Below, in pieces: positions 16,980-25,583 of a DNA stretch of 64,000 nucleotides (positions within the stretch are counted from its first letter, which is position 1; the number at the start of each line of letters is the position of its first letter). This stretch comes from Desulfosporosinus sp. Sb-LF (GTDB lineage: Bacteria > Bacillota > Desulfitobacteriia > Desulfitobacteriales > Desulfitobacteriaceae). The notes under the pieces were generated by a model that saw nothing but the letters and a program-made list of their open reading frames with translations, ran no database searches and had not been told where the DNA came from. Where the stretch lies: NCBI RefSeq assembly GCF_004766055.1, contig NZ_SPQR01000011.1, positions 1-64,000 on the forward strand, written 5' to 3'. A program made the position numbers and the translations under genes.

Positions 16980-17762
16980 TTACTTACCCATAAACTTCGG
17001 TTTTCTTTTTTCAACAAAAGCACTCATTCCTTCAGACTTATCAGCGGTAGCACAGCACATCCCGAACATATCCGACTCAATGCTCATAGCAGTTTCAATA
17101 TCGACCTGCAAGCCTTTATTGATGGCAAATTTGGCATAACCAACTGCAAGTGGAGCCTTGGCGGCAATTTTCCTGGCAAGTTTCTTGGCTTGGTCCATCA
17201 ACTGGTCGAGAGGATAAACATGGTTGACCAAACCTAAGCGGTACGCTTCTTGGGCATTGATTACCTCGGCGGTGAACGTAAGTTCTTTAGCACGCCCTTC
17301 ACCTATCAAACGCGGAAGCCTTTGTGTTCCTCCAAAGCCGGGTATAACGCCAAGCCCTACTTCAGGTAAAGCAAAAACTGCAGTTTCCGAGGCTAGTCTC
17401 ATGTCGCAAGACATGGCCAATTCACACCCCCCGCCCAGTGCAAAGCCGTTGACAGCTGCGATAACAGGTTTTTCCAGAAGTTCAAACTGCCGCATTACTC
17501 GTTCTCCTAGATCTGAGAAGAATCTTCCCTCAGCTGGAGAAAGTGGAAGTATAAACGAGATGTCAGCCCCGGCCACAAATGATTTGTCCCCCATTCCAGT
17601 CACGATCATAACCTTGACGTTTGGATCCGCTTTTACCTCTTTAATAGCTTCTTCCAACTCGTATAAGGCTTCAGCGTTGAGAGCATTCATGGCTTTAGGT
17701 CGGTTAATATAAAGTATGGCTAGATCATCTTCTTTTTCCAAAATGAGGTTATCGAATTGCAT
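16980..17762 (-). CDS. crt: Enoyl-CoA hydratase / crotonase
   Basis: A 260-residue crotonase-fold enzyme that interconverts crotonyl-CoA and 3-hydroxybutyryl-CoA. The oxyanion-hole blocks FVAGADI and ALGGGCELAM and the segment ALPEVGLGVIPGFGGTQRLP are intact, including both catalytic glutamates (in CELAM and PEVGLG). GGAGGGAAGG precedes the ATG. It lies between the 3-hydroxybutyryl-CoA dehydrogenase and CoA-transferase genes, which fits crotonase rather than a general enoyl-CoA hydratase. Assignment of the symbol rests on operon context. Confidence 0.88.
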   Translation of the reverse strand: MQFDNLILEKEDDLAILYINRPKAMNALNAEALYELEEAIKEVKADPNVKVMIVTGMGDKSFVAGADISFILPLSPAEGRFFSDLGERVMRQFELLEKPVIAAVNGFALGGGCELAMSCDMRLASETAVFALPEVGLGVIPGFGGTQRLPRLIGEGRAKELTFTAEVINAQEAYRLGLVNHVYPLDQLMDQAKKLARKIAAKAPLAVGYAKFAINKGLQVDIETAMSIESDMFGMCCATADKSEGMSAFVEKRKPKFMGK

Positions 17763-17834
17763 AGTTAGACCTTCCCTCCGTGCGCACTCGTGTGTCGCTC
17801 GAATTATCCATCTATAGCTCGCTGATTCTACCTA

Positions 17835-18689
17835 CTAATTGTAGTCATAGAAGCCCTTGCCAGTCTTCTTGCCTAGGTGTCCAGCCCGTACTTTTTGTCT
17901 AAATGCCAACGATGGACGGTATTTGGAATCGGCAAATTCTTTGACGAAAAATTCGCAGACTGCCAAAATAATATCGATTCCAACCAGGTCTGCCAACTCC
18001 AAGGGACCCATAGGCATTCCTGCACCCAGTTTCATAGCCTTATCGATTTCTGCAGCTGAAGCGATACCTTCCTGGAAAACGTTAGCAGCTTCATTTATAT
18101 AGGGAACCAAGATACGGTTAACAATGAAGCCAGGACTTTCTTTAGCGAGTACTGGTTCTTTGCCAATTTTCTTGGCCAATTCTATGACTGTTTGCACAAC
18201 ATCTTCGGTTGTTACAACGCCCGGAATTACTTCCACTAATTTCATCATGACTACCGGATTGAAGAAATGCATTCCCAACACTTTGTCAGGTCGGTTGGTA
18301 GCTGCCGCGATTTCCGTAATACTTAGCGCTGAGGTATTGGTCGCTAAAATGGCATCAGCCTTACAAATATCACCCAGTTGCTTTTGGACTTTTTTCTTTA
18401 TCTCAATGTTCTCTACAATCGCTTCGATGACAATATCGACATCGCTAAAATCGTTAATATCTGTACTGCTTACGAGCAGAGCCTTATAATCAGCTACGGT
18501 TTCGGCGGTCAATTTCCCTTTTTCCACCGCTTTAGCCCATGCTTTGTTTAACCCATTAACGGCCTTTTCCACTATTTCTGGTACTACATCTATTAAAACC
18601 ACACTATATCCTGCTTGAACGCTTACTTGAGCAATTCCCGCGCCCATGGTGCCAGCCCCTAATACGCCGATTTTCTTAATTTTCACCAT
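17835..18689 (-). CDS. hbd: 3-hydroxybutyryl-CoA dehydrogenase
   Basis: A 284-residue NAD(P)-dependent dehydrogenase of normal Hbd length. It has the dinucleotide-binding motif GVLGAGTMGAGIAQ at the N-terminus, NTSALSITEIA, the catalytic histidine block GMHFFNPVVMMKLVEVI, and ESPGFIVNRIL. The start is either ATG 18689, with GGAGGAG almost touching it, or the next codon, GTG, which has better spacing; the first is reported. It is the first gene of the crotonyl-CoA operon. The -24/-12 promoter lies about 85 bases upstream. Confidence 0.93.
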   Translation of the reverse strand: MVKIKKIGVLGAGTMGAGIAQVSVQAGYSVVLIDVVPEIVEKAVNGLNKAWAKAVEKGKLTAETVADYKALLVSSTDINDFSDVDIVIEAIVENIEIKKKVQKQLGDICKADAILATNTSALSITEIAAATNRPDKVLGMHFFNPVVMMKLVEVIPGVVTTEDVVQTVIELAKKIGKEPVLAKESPGFIVNRILVPYINEAANVFQEGIASAAEIDKAMKLGAGMPMGPLELADLVGIDIILAVCEFFVKEFADSKYRPSLAFRQKVRAGHLGKKTGKGFYDYN

Positions 18690-18772
18690 TCTCCTCCTCT
18701 ACATCCTTGATAGAAACGTAGCCTCCTAGCGTGTTACCTCTCACCTCCTTAGCTCTTCTTGTACAGTTTATT

Positions 18773-18790
18773 AAGCAATAAGCATGCCAA
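18773..18790 (-). promoter_or_regulatory. Sigma-54 (-24/-12) promoter of the crotonyl-CoA operon
   Basis: On the minus strand the sequence reads TTGGCATGCTTATTGCTT. It matches YTGGCACG-N4-TTGCW with the invariant GG and GC exactly ten bases apart. It sits between the hbd start and the divergent end of a sigma-54 activator gene, so the activator probably acts here. Confidence 0.85.
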
Positions 18791-18812
18791 CCACGCCAAG
18801 ATTATTTTAAAA

Positions 18813-18857
18813 AGCTAAAAAGCCGTATTCTCGGCCATGCGAAGATACGGCTTAGCA
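18813..18857 (-). terminator. Terminator of the sigma-54 activator gene
   Basis: AAGCCGTAT (18820-18828) pairs with ATACGGCTT (18845-18853), with GCTAA/TAGC outside. On the minus strand it ends in TTTTTAGCTTTTT. It isolates the activator transcript from the hbd operon, leaving the operon dependent on its own -24/-12 promoter. Confidence 0.8.
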
Positions 18858-18884
18858 TTAATTCAGAGATAATAAATTGCTAGG

Positions 18885-18899
18885 GTCCCAAAATGAGAC
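18885..18899. promoter_or_regulatory. Candidate upstream activator site
   Basis: An imperfect dyad, GTCCCA-AAA-TGAGAC, about 100 bases upstream of the -24/-12 promoter and within the usual distance for a sigma-54 activator site. One position of six mismatches between the arms, and only one copy is clear. The remainder of 18858-19018 shows no gene. Confidence 0.3.
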
Positions 18900-19018
18900 T
18901 ATTTTTATCAGAACCAGGGTTGCAAAAAGCGACTATAGTACCAATCGCCGCTATGATAGGCTAAGGAAACCGAAAGAAAAATATAAGTTTGTAATGTTGA
19001 AAATTGGGGATAAAGCCC

Positions 19019-20428
19019 TTAGTAATCAGAGATTAAATTATACTTTCTTAATTTACGGTACAAAACCGATTTATTTAGACCTAGAATTTTAGCGGTTTGA
19101 GCCTTGTTATTGTAAGTATTCTGTAAAACCCTCCGGATGGTTTCCTCTTCCAGTTTTCCCACCGCTTCACCGAGGTTATCAACGCTCTTAACGCTAATGG
19201 GCTCGATGCTTGGCACAGGTCGCAACACTGTTCTCGATAACGAAGGAAAAAACTCAGGGGTAAGACAAGAGTCTTGATTCAAGTCTGCCAGGTTAATGGC
19301 CCTCTCCAGTAAATTTTCCAACTCCCGTACATTACCCGGCCAATCATAGCTACAAAGTAGCTGTAATGCTTCTTCAGATACGTTCTCTACTTGGGTATGT
19401 AAACGCTGGTTCAATTTAGGCAAGAGGTAGTTTATCAATAAATAAATATCCCGCGGTCGTTTACGCAGGGATGGAACATTTAGAGTTACCACATTCAAGC
19501 GATAATAGAGATCTTCTCTGAATGTACCTTTTTTCATCATCTCTTCCAGATTACGGTTGGTGGCTGCTATTACTTGAACATCCACCCGAATGGGTTTGGT
19601 CCCTCCCACCCGCTCAACTTCACGCTCCTGCAAAACGATGAGCAATTTGGCTTGCATGGCCAGAGGCATATCCCCAATTTCATCCAGAAATATCGTACCA
19701 TGGTTGGCTATTTCAAATTTGCCCAGTTTTCCTCCCTTCCGCGCTCCCGTAAATGCTCCTTCTTCATAGCCAAACAACTCTGATTCCAAAAGATTGTCCG
19801 GCAACGCAGCGCAGTTCACCCTAACAAAGGGGCGATCCTTCCGCGGACTGGCCTGGTGAATGGCATTGGCGAAAAGTTCCTTGCCTGTACCACTTTCCCC
19901 CATGATTAGAACCGTCGATCCAGTATTCGAAGCTCGCTGGGCTATGGATTTTACATTACGAATGGTTTCATCCTCACCTACAATATTATTGAAACAATAT
20001 TTAGAACTATATATACAACTGACTACATCCTTATATACAGTCAGTTCTCTTTCTAACTCTTTCAACTTTTTGGAAAGAATTTTTGCTCCCGCAGCTCCTA
20101 ACACTAGGCTTTGCCCCATGGCTCCGATCAGTTTTTCATCTTTATATAAAGGCATACGAAAGACAATGGTATCATGACCATTTACCGGCCAATAATCAGC
20201 TAGATGTACCCCTCTGGTCCTTAATACCTCCGGAAGTCTAGAGTGAGGCGTAACCTCTAAGATGTGCTTGTTCAATACATCTTCTTCCTTCAGACCCAGT
20301 ATTTCTAGATAGGTCTTGTTAACTTTGCTAATTCTGCCCAAGGTATCGACCAAAATGATTCCAATGTAGGGATTTTCCAGAATTCCATCCAAAATCTCAA
20401 TAAATACCTCGTTTTTCAAGTCTTCCAT
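19019..20428 (-). CDS. Sigma-54-dependent activator with PAS sensor
   Basis: A 469-residue bacterial enhancer-binding protein. A PAS-type sensor fills residues about 10-115, a linker with a short coiled coil follows, then the AAA+ domain with Walker A GESGTGKE, the sigma-54 contact loop GAFTGA, and Walker [13 protein letters not shown] Fis-type helix-turn-helix ends the protein ([21 protein letters not shown]). The start is ATG 20428, with GAGGGGG seven bases upstream; the frame is open to 20467. It lies directly upstream of the crotonyl-CoA operon and its -24/-12 promoter, so it is the probable regulator of that operon. The signal sensed by the PAS domain is unknown. Confidence 0.9.
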   Translation of the reverse strand: MEDLKNEVFIEILDGILENPYIGIILVDTLGRISKVNKTYLEILGLKEEDVLNKHILEVTPHSRLPEVLRTRGVHLADYWPVNGHDTIVFRMPLYKDEKLIGAMGQSLVLGAAGAKILSKKLKELERELTVYKDVVSCIYSSKYCFNNIVGEDETIRNVKSIAQRASNTGSTVLIMGESGTGKELFANAIHQASPRKDRPFVRVNCAALPDNLLESELFGYEEGAFTGARKGGKLGKFEIANHGTIFLDEIGDMPLAMQAKLLIVLQEREVERVGGTKPIRVDVQVIAATNRNLEEMMKKGTFREDLYYRLNVVTLNVPSLRKRPRDIYLLINYLLPKLNQRLHTQVENVSEEALQLLCSYDWPGNVRELENLLERAINLADLNQDSCLTPEFFPSLSRTVLRPVPSIEPISVKSVDNLGEAVGKLEEETIRRVLQNTYNNKAQTAKILGLNKSVLYRKLRKYNLISDY

Positions 20429-20948
20429 CGGTCTACCCCCTCGTATCTTCTCCGATTCGTCCAACAATCACTTAGACATGCAAATGCATTATTAGCGTTA
20501 TACAGTATTCAGGAAATGAGCGTTGTGAGAAATAATATATGAATTCAGTTAATTATCATTTAGTCTATTTTACCCTAGACTTATATCTCTATATAATTTG
20601 ACAGAAATGCAATACATTCCTCTATTTATTCATGATTAATCTTGAACTATATATCATAAAGATCCATTCATTCAAGATAAATAACATAGAAACTGATCAT
20701 AATCTCTTAGAGACATTATATATTTTTAACCAATATATTCCGTACCAGTATGCAGCCCTAACCATTAAAGAGTTTCACCCTAGCGACAGCGCCCATGCAG
20801 TCGCACCAAAAAAGCACAACCTCCTAAAAATTAGGGCCGTGCTTGAACCGTTGTGCAAATACCCTTGTGCCGTTGTTTATAATATCTTAGACTTCATTGA
20901 AAGATTAAATCGACCTTAAAGAGATCCGTTGCATCCTCGGTTCAAGAT
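20429..20948. other. Intergenic region, no supported gene
   Basis: AT-rich sequence. A 95-codon plus-strand open frame (20632-20919) has no ribosome site and no recognisable product, so I do not call it. Nested inverted repeats lie at 20812-20857: CCTAA/TTAGG inside AAGCAC/GTGCTT, and GCACAAC (20814-20820) against GTTGTGC (20851-20857), which could fold two alternative ways. Confidence 0.4.
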
Positions 20949-21380
20949 CTATTTACCTATTAATTGACTCTCGACATTAAAAATAATCTCACAATCACAA
21001 ATCCCACCATTTTTCCTAAGCACCTCTAAAATCTCGTTTATTTTTCCACGACTGAACTGCATCTGAGTAAGTATTTGACGGCTCAGGCGGAGGGTATGGT
21101 CGCATGTTAATCCTGAGAGTTTTTCATTCAACCTATAAAAAAACATTCTATGAAAAAGAAGGCTCAATAAATCAGAGTCCTTGTTTAAACTTGCCTTCTC
21201 ATAGTTATACAGAGAGTCATAGTCTAGAGTTATTGTTTGCAATCCTGAGATAATTCTACGATTTACTTCTTCTTTAATTAATTTTCGGTCTTTTAATACT
21301 TCATTTTCTGGGGTTACTTGTTCTCTGAGCTCTCTTCGTTTTTCTTTCTTGGCTATTTTTTTACCCCTAGCTAATGGCAT
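20949..21380 (-). CDS. Hypothetical protein with DUF2695-like C-terminus
   Basis: A 143-residue soluble protein. The first 40 residues are strongly basic (MPLARGKKIAKKEKRREL). The C-terminal part NGGICDCEIIFNVE resembles the short GG-CDCEV signature of DUF2695 proteins, whose function is unknown. GGGGGC lies seven bases before the ATG. It stands alone between the activator gene and the tRNA cluster, and nothing in the context suggests a role. The family call rests only on the C-terminal motif. Confidence 0.6.
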   Translation of the reverse strand: MPLARGKKIAKKEKRRELREQVTPENEVLKDRKLIKEEVNRRIISGLQTITLDYDSLYNYEKASLNKDSDLLSLLFHRMFFYRLNEKLSGLTCDHTLRLSRQILTQMQFSRGKINEILEVLRKNGGICDCEIIFNVESQLIGK

Positions 21381-21557
21381 GAATATTGCCCCCTGTTTGT
21401 TTAGTTGGTGTACCTCATTATATAGGTACTATGAAGTATCATTTGTCCAAAGTCCTATTATAATACTTACTTCGTTGGTTAAAAAAATGAAAGCAGATTT
21501 TCATGGGAGCAACATTTAACATCTTCAATTAAAGGATATCCTGGTAAAAAAATCCCT

Positions 21558-21586
21558 TTGACCTATAGCATATTTTTGTGTATACT
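21558..21586 (+). promoter_or_regulatory. Promoter of the tRNA cluster
   Basis: TTGACC (21558-21563), a 17-base spacer and TATACT (21581-21586), about 80 bases before the first tRNA. No other promoter was seen within the cluster, so all nine tRNAs are probably one transcript. Confidence 0.8.
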
Positions 21587-21664
21587 AATAATCGTCTGTT
21601 GGAGATAATCAGCTGAGTTGCTAGAGCCCCTGCCATACAAGCATAATAAGGTTTTTATCTCAAA

Positions 21665-21749
<85 letters not shown>

Positions 21750-21753
21750 AAAC

Positions 21754-21830
21754 GGGCCATTAGCTCAGTCGGCTAGAGCACCTGACTTTTAATCAGGGTG
21801 TCCCGCGTTCGAGTCGCGGATGGCCCACCA
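21754..21830 (+). tRNA. tRNA-Lys (TTT)
   Basis: Acceptor starts GGGCCAT, anticodon loop CTTTTAA centred on TTT, T-loop GTTCGAGTC, encoded CCA. Four bases after tRNA-Tyr. Confidence 0.95.
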
Positions 21831-21838
21831 ATCAATTT

Positions 21839-21913
21839 GCGGGTGTAACTCAGTGGTAGAGTGTCACCTTGCCAAGGTGAAAGTCGCGAGTCCGAATCTC
21901 GTCACCCGCTCCA
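21839..21913 (+). tRNA. tRNA-Gly (GCC)
   Basis: Acceptor GCGGGTG with CACCCGC, anticodon loop TTGCCAA, encoded CCA. The T-loop reads GTCCGAATC rather than the usual GTTCGAATC, a minor departure. Confidence 0.93.
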
Positions 21914-21918
21914 AAAAC

Positions 21919-21995
21919 GCGCTCGTAGCCCAGCTGGATAGAGCGTCTGACTACGAATCAGAAGGCCGGGGGTTCGAATCCCTCCGAGCGCACCA
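21919..21995 (+). tRNA. tRNA-Arg (ACG)
   Basis: Acceptor GCGCTCG with CGAGCGC, anticodon ACG (position 34 A is expected to be read as inosine), T-loop GTTCGAATC, encoded CCA. Confidence 0.95.
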
Positions 21996-22034
21996 AGATT
22001 TCCAGTTCAATCGAGGTTAATGGCATTATCAAAT

Positions 22035-22119
22035 GCGGGAGTGGCGAAATTGGCAGACGCGCACGCTTGAGGGGCGTGTGGGTAACACCGTACGGGTTCA
22101 AGTCCCGTCTTCCGCACCA
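22035..22119 (+). tRNA. tRNA-Leu (GAG)
   Basis: Acceptor GCGGGAG, anticodon loop CTTGAGG, long variable arm typical of leucine tRNAs, encoded CCA. Confidence 0.95.
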
Positions 22120-22133
22120 ACTTTAAAGGATTT

Positions 22134-22224
22134 GGAGAAGTACTCAAGTGGCTGAAGAGGACGGTTTGCTAAACCGTTAGGGTGGGTAACTGCCGCGAGG
22201 GTTCAAATCCCTCCTTCTCCGCCA
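22134..22224 (+). tRNA. tRNA-Ser (GCT)
   Basis: Acceptor GGAGAAG with CTTCTCC, anticodon loop TTGCTAA, long variable arm (class II), discriminator G and encoded CCA. Length 91. Confidence 0.95.
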
Positions 22225-22232
22225 TCATACAT

Positions 22233-22307
22233 TCCTCGATAGCTCAATGGTGGAGCAACCGGCTGTTAACCGGTAGGTTGTAGGTTCGAGTCCTACTCGG
22301 GGAGCCA
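22233..22307 (+). tRNA. tRNA-Asn (GTT)
   Basis: Acceptor TCCTCGA with TCGGGGA (one G-T pair), anticodon loop CTGTTAA, encoded CCA. Confidence 0.95.
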
Positions 22308-22308
22308 T

Positions 22309-22385
22309 GGCAGGGTAGCCAAGTGGTCTAAGGCAAGTGGTTCATACCCGCTCATTCGAGGGTTCAAATCCCCCCCCTGCTACCA
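22309..22385 (+). tRNA. tRNA-Met (CAT), elongator
   Basis: Acceptor GGCAGGG with CCCTGCT, giving a G-U first pair; anticodon loop TTCATAC; encoded CCA. It lacks the three G-C pairs of initiator tRNA in the anticodon stem. A CAT anticodon could also belong to a lysidine-modified isoleucine tRNA, which sequence alone does not exclude. Confidence 0.85.
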
Positions 22386-22390
22386 CATAT

Positions 22391-22464
22391 GCGGGTGTAG
22401 CTCAATGGTAGAGCACTAGCCTTCCAAGCTAGCTACGTGAGTTCGATTCTCATCACCCGCTCCA
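22391..22464 (+). tRNA. tRNA-Gly (TCC)
   Basis: Acceptor GCGGGTG with CACCCGC, anticodon loop CTTCCAA centred on TCC, encoded CCA. It is the second glycine tRNA of the cluster and its last member. Confidence 0.95.
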
Positions 22465-22513
22465 TCATCAATATTCTCGCTCATGACAAAATAACAATTT
22501 TATAAGATACTTG

Positions 22514-22547
22514 AAAACACCCTATTGAAATCAATAGGGTGTTTTTT
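22514..22547. terminator. Bidirectional terminator between tRNA cluster and trp operon
   Basis: AAAACACCCTATTGA and TCAATAGGGTGTTTT form a near-perfect stem with a T-run on the plus strand and a shorter one on the minus strand. It lies 50 bases after the last tRNA and 43 bases after the trpF stop codon, so it can end both transcripts. Confidence 0.88.
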
Positions 22548-22589
22548 GATAACTATGAAACGAGAAAGACATGCGTTCCGGTCCCATTT

Positions 22590-23204
22590 CTAGCCAATAG
22601 ATCTAATTGCTTCAATGATCCGTTTGATCTTAGTTTCATCTTTCAAGCCGTCAGTTTCGGCACCGCTGCTTACATCCACGCCAAAGGGATGACATTCCTC
22701 AACTACCTGAGCGATATTGCCACTTTCCAACCCGCCAGCTAGAAAAAACGGTTTATGCAGCGTAGGAATTAATGCGCGATCGAAGGTTTTTCCGCTGCCG
22801 CCGTATAGCCCTTTTTGGTAAGTGTCCAGTAAAAGCAGGTCGCAGGACAGCTTCTGTGCCTGAAGAATCTGTTCCGTACTCTGTACTCGTATTGCTTTGA
22901 TCACGAAGCACGTGGTTTTCTGTTTGAGCGCCCGGATATACTCTTCGGTTTCATTGCCGTGAAGCTGTACTACTTCGATGACTCCCGTCTCACATAGTTC
23001 GATAATGGATTGCACCAGTGCATTAGTAAAAACGCCCACTGATTTAATATGAGGATCTAACCCAGCTTTGAGATGGCGCGCCTGTTCAGGCGTCACCTGC
23101 CGGCGGCTGTTTGCAAACACAAAACCAATATAGTCAGGCCGCCATCGGTTGACGGCGGCGATGTCCTCTTCCCTTGTTAGTCCGCAAAGTTTGATTTGTG
23201 TCAT
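22590..23204 (-). CDS. trpF: Phosphoribosylanthranilate isomerase
   Basis: A 204-residue (beta-alpha)8 barrel that converts N-(5'-phosphoribosyl)anthranilate to CdRP, the third step from chorismate. KLCGLTREED carries the catalytic cysteine, VGVF and VQLHGNE are core strands, and LLDTYQKGLYGGSGKTFD holds the catalytic aspartate. The phosphate site is LAGGLESGNI near the C-terminus. Its ATG overlaps the trpC stop by four bases. It is the last gene of the operon: no trpB or trpA follows before the terminator. Confidence 0.95.
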   Translation of the reverse strand: MTQIKLCGLTREEDIAAVNRWRPDYIGFVFANSRRQVTPEQARHLKAGLDPHIKSVGVFTNALVQSIIELCETGVIEVVQLHGNETEEYIRALKQKTTCFVIKAIRVQSTEQILQAQKLSCDLLLLDTYQKGLYGGSGKTFDRALIPTLHKPFFLAGGLESGNIAQVVEECHPFGVDVSSGAETDGLKDETKIKRIIEAIRSIG

Positions 23205-23986
23205 AGGGCTCCTCCCCGCAGTTCTTCGAGCATTTTCCCCTTGTCCGGACTGCGCATCAGGGTTTCCCCGATCAGCACGCCGTTGACGTTGGACTGACGT
23301 AGTACATCTATGTCTGCAGCTGTTTGAATTCCGCTTTCCGCCACAAAGAGGATGTTTTCTGGAACGAGTTTTCGAAGGGCCATGCTGTTGCGGATATCCA
23401 CGGTGAAATCCTTGAGATTGCGGTTGTTAACCCCGATTATTCGCGCCCCTGCTTCAAGGGCTGATTCAATTTCCCTCTCGTCGTGAGCTTCTACCAGCGC
23501 GGACAGACCAAGATCGTCACAGAATGAAATATAGTCGCGGATGGTCTGTGTGTCGAGTAGGGCACAAATGAGAAGGACTGCAGACGCACCGATTGTTTTT
23601 GCCTCATAGATCTGATAAGCATCCACCGTAAAGTCCTTGCGCAGGACAGGAATGGAAACCGCTTTTTGTATTTGAAAAAGATAGTCATCTCTACCTAAAA
23701 AATAGTCTGGCTCAGTTAGCACGGAGATTGCGGCGGCTCCAGCCTGCTCATAGTCTTTGGCAATTTGAAGGTAAGGGAAATCTTGTGCGATTAGCCCTTT
23801 GGAAGGGGATGCTCTTTTGACTTCACAGATGAAATTGATGTCCTGTCTATGCAACGCCTTTTCAAACGGAAAGCCTGTCTCTGAACCAATGTTTCTGGCT
23901 GCTTTTTTGATTTTTCTAAGAGGGATCTGTGCTTTGTTCTGCTCCACCCTAGTACGGGCGGAAGCTGCAAGTTTATCGAGTATCAT
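23201..23986 (-). CDS. trpC: Indole-3-glycerol-phosphate synthase
   Basis: A 261-residue barrel enzyme that closes the indole ring to give indole-3-glycerol phosphate. FICEVKRASPSKG holds the catalytic lysine and glutamate, VLTEPDYF and VLRKDFTVD follow, and IIGVNNRNL and AESGI are the later conserved strands. It overlaps trpD by four bases upstream and trpF by four downstream, indicating tight translational coupling. Confidence 0.96.
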   Translation of the reverse strand: MILDKLAASARTRVEQNKAQIPLRKIKKAARNIGSETGFPFEKALHRQDINFICEVKRASPSKGLIAQDFPYLQIAKDYEQAGAAAISVLTEPDYFLGRDDYLFQIQKAVSIPVLRKDFTVDAYQIYEAKTIGASAVLLICALLDTQTIRDYISFCDDLGLSALVEAHDEREIESALEAGARIIGVNNRNLKDFTVDIRNSMALRKLVPENILFVAESGIQTAADIDVLRQSNVNGVLIGETLMRSPDKGKMLEELRGGAL

Positions 23987-25008
23987 GGCTGCACCTCATG
24001 GGTCAGTTTGGAAAACTCAGCCAGTTTGGCAGCAGCTTTTCCGCTGTTGATCAGTTCCTCTGCCCTTTGGATGCAGTCCTCGACAGTGCAGTTGTCAATG
24101 CCAAGATAGAGCGCCATAGCTGCATTGAGCACCACTACATCACGTTTTGCTCCCTTTTCCTTGCCGCTTAGAATGTCCCGTGTAATTTGGGCATTGTCTT
24201 CAGGCATGCCGCCCGCCAGATCCGGTAACTTGCAGCGATTAAACCCAAACTGTTCAGGAGTGATATCGTAGGTCGTTAGTTCACCATGGCGAATCTCGCA
24301 GACGTGAGTTTCACCGGTGAGTGTCACCTCGTCCATGCCGTCACAGCCGCTGACCGCTAAGCCGCGCACCACGCCAAGATTCGAAAGCACTTGGGCAAGC
24401 GGTTCCACCAGCTTCCGATCGTAAACGCCCATGAGTTGCATGGTGGCTCCTGCTGGATTAGATAGTGGTCCCAAAACGTTGAAGATGGTACGCACTCCCA
24501 TCTCCCGGCGAACTGGTGCTGCGTATTTCATAGAAGAATGATAGAGCTGAGCGAACATAAAGCAGATGTTACTGTGCTCCAGGATTTTTTCACTCTGTTC
24601 GGGGGAAAGGTTCAGGTTGATTCCAAGACACTCTAGTACATCAGCCGCGCCGCTTTTGCTTGATACGCCACGGTTGCCGTGTTTTGCCACTGGTACCCCG
24701 CCTGCCGCGACCACAAAAGCAGATGTAGTGGAGATGTTGAAGCTACCCACCCCATCGCCGCCTGTTCCGACAATGTCGATGACCTTGCGCACCGGGTTAA
24801 TCTTCAGCCCATTTTCACGCATGACGGTCGCGCAGGCCGTAATCTCATCGACTGTTTCTCCCTTCATCCGCAGTATGGCCAGTAAGGCACCCATCTGAGC
24901 TTGGGTAGCTGTACCGTCCATCATTTCTCTCATAACCACTTTTGCGGTCTCAAAGTCAAGATCTTTTCCATTTAGTACTTCTTGTATTGCTTGCTGTATC
25001 ATTTTCAT
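23983..25008 (-). CDS. trpD: Anthranilate phosphoribosyltransferase
   Basis: A 341-residue enzyme that transfers phosphoribosyl from PRPP to anthranilate. The PRPP-binding loop GTGGDGVGSFNIST, AKHGNRGVSSKSGAADVLE and GPLSNPAGA are all intact. AAGGAGG lies just upstream of the ATG; the trpG stop codon is eight bases before it. It is a stand-alone trpD, not fused to trpG. Confidence 0.96.
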   Translation of the reverse strand: MKMIQQAIQEVLNGKDLDFETAKVVMREMMDGTATQAQMGALLAILRMKGETVDEITACATVMRENGLKINPVRKVIDIVGTGGDGVGSFNISTTSAFVVAAGGVPVAKHGNRGVSSKSGAADVLECLGINLNLSPEQSEKILEHSNICFMFAQLYHSSMKYAAPVRREMGVRTIFNVLGPLSNPAGATMQLMGVYDRKLVEPLAQVLSNLGVVRGLAVSGCDGMDEVTLTGETHVCEIRHGELTTYDITPEQFGFNRCKLPDLAGGMPEDNAQITRDILSGKEKGAKRDVVVLNAAMALYLGIDNCTVEDCIQRAEELINSGKAAAKLAEFSKLTHEVQP

Positions 25009-25016
25009 TTTCCTCC

Positions 25017-25583
25017 TTATAATTCCAAAAAGTTTTCTAGAATTACATGCCCCATCGGGGTCAGAATGGATTCTGGATGAAACTGCACCCCGTAAACGTC
25101 ATAGTCTTTATGTTTAACTGCCATAACTTCGCCTAGTTCGTCCTCTGCGATTACTTGCAGCTGAGTGCTCATCGTCTCTTTCCGAGCGATCAGGGAATGG
25201 TAACGTGCCGCGTCGATCTGTTGCGGAAGCCCTCGGAAGATGGAAAAGGTGTTGTCAATTTGGATGTGACTTTTCTTTCCGTGCATGAGTTGTCTTGCGT
25301 GACAGATTTCGGCTCCGTATACTTCACAAATCCCTTGATGTCCTAGACAGACCCCGAGGATCGGGGATTTTCCTGCCAGCTTACGGACGACATCTTCGCA
25401 GACGCCGGCGTCTTTCGGGTAGCCCGGCCCGGGTGAAAGAATGATGTGGGAGGGATTTAGAGCTTCGATCTCTTCAACCGTCAGTTCGTCGTTTCGTACA
25501 ACTCGAATATCTGAGTTAATGCCGCCTGCAAGCTGGACCAGATTATAGGAAAAGCTGTCGTAATTGTCGATCAGTAAAATCAT
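25017..25583 (-). CDS. trpG: Anthranilate synthase, glutamine amidotransferase subunit
   Basis: A 188-residue class I amidotransferase that feeds ammonia to TrpE. The triad is visible: cysteine in GVCLGHQGI, and histidine and glutamate in GVQFHPESI. LSPGPGYP, the oxyanion loop, is present. Its start overlaps the trpE stop codon by one base (TAATG). It could also serve para-aminobenzoate synthase, as in other Gram-positives, but nothing here shows that. Confidence 0.95.
   Translation of the reverse strand: MILLIDNYDSFSYNLVQLAGGINSDIRVVRNDELTVEEIEALNPSHIILSPGPGYPKDAGVCEDVVRKLAGKSPILGVCLGHQGICEVYGAEICHARQLMHGKKSHIQIDNTFSIFRGLPQQIDAARYHSLIARKETMSTQLQVIAEDELGEVMAVKHKDYDVYGVQFHPESILTPMGHVILENFLEL

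Noticed and set aside
20632-20919. Plus-strand 95-codon open frame in the gap after the sigma-54 activator
   Set aside because: No ribosome site, no recognisable product and AT-rich composition; it also runs through overlapping inverted repeats.
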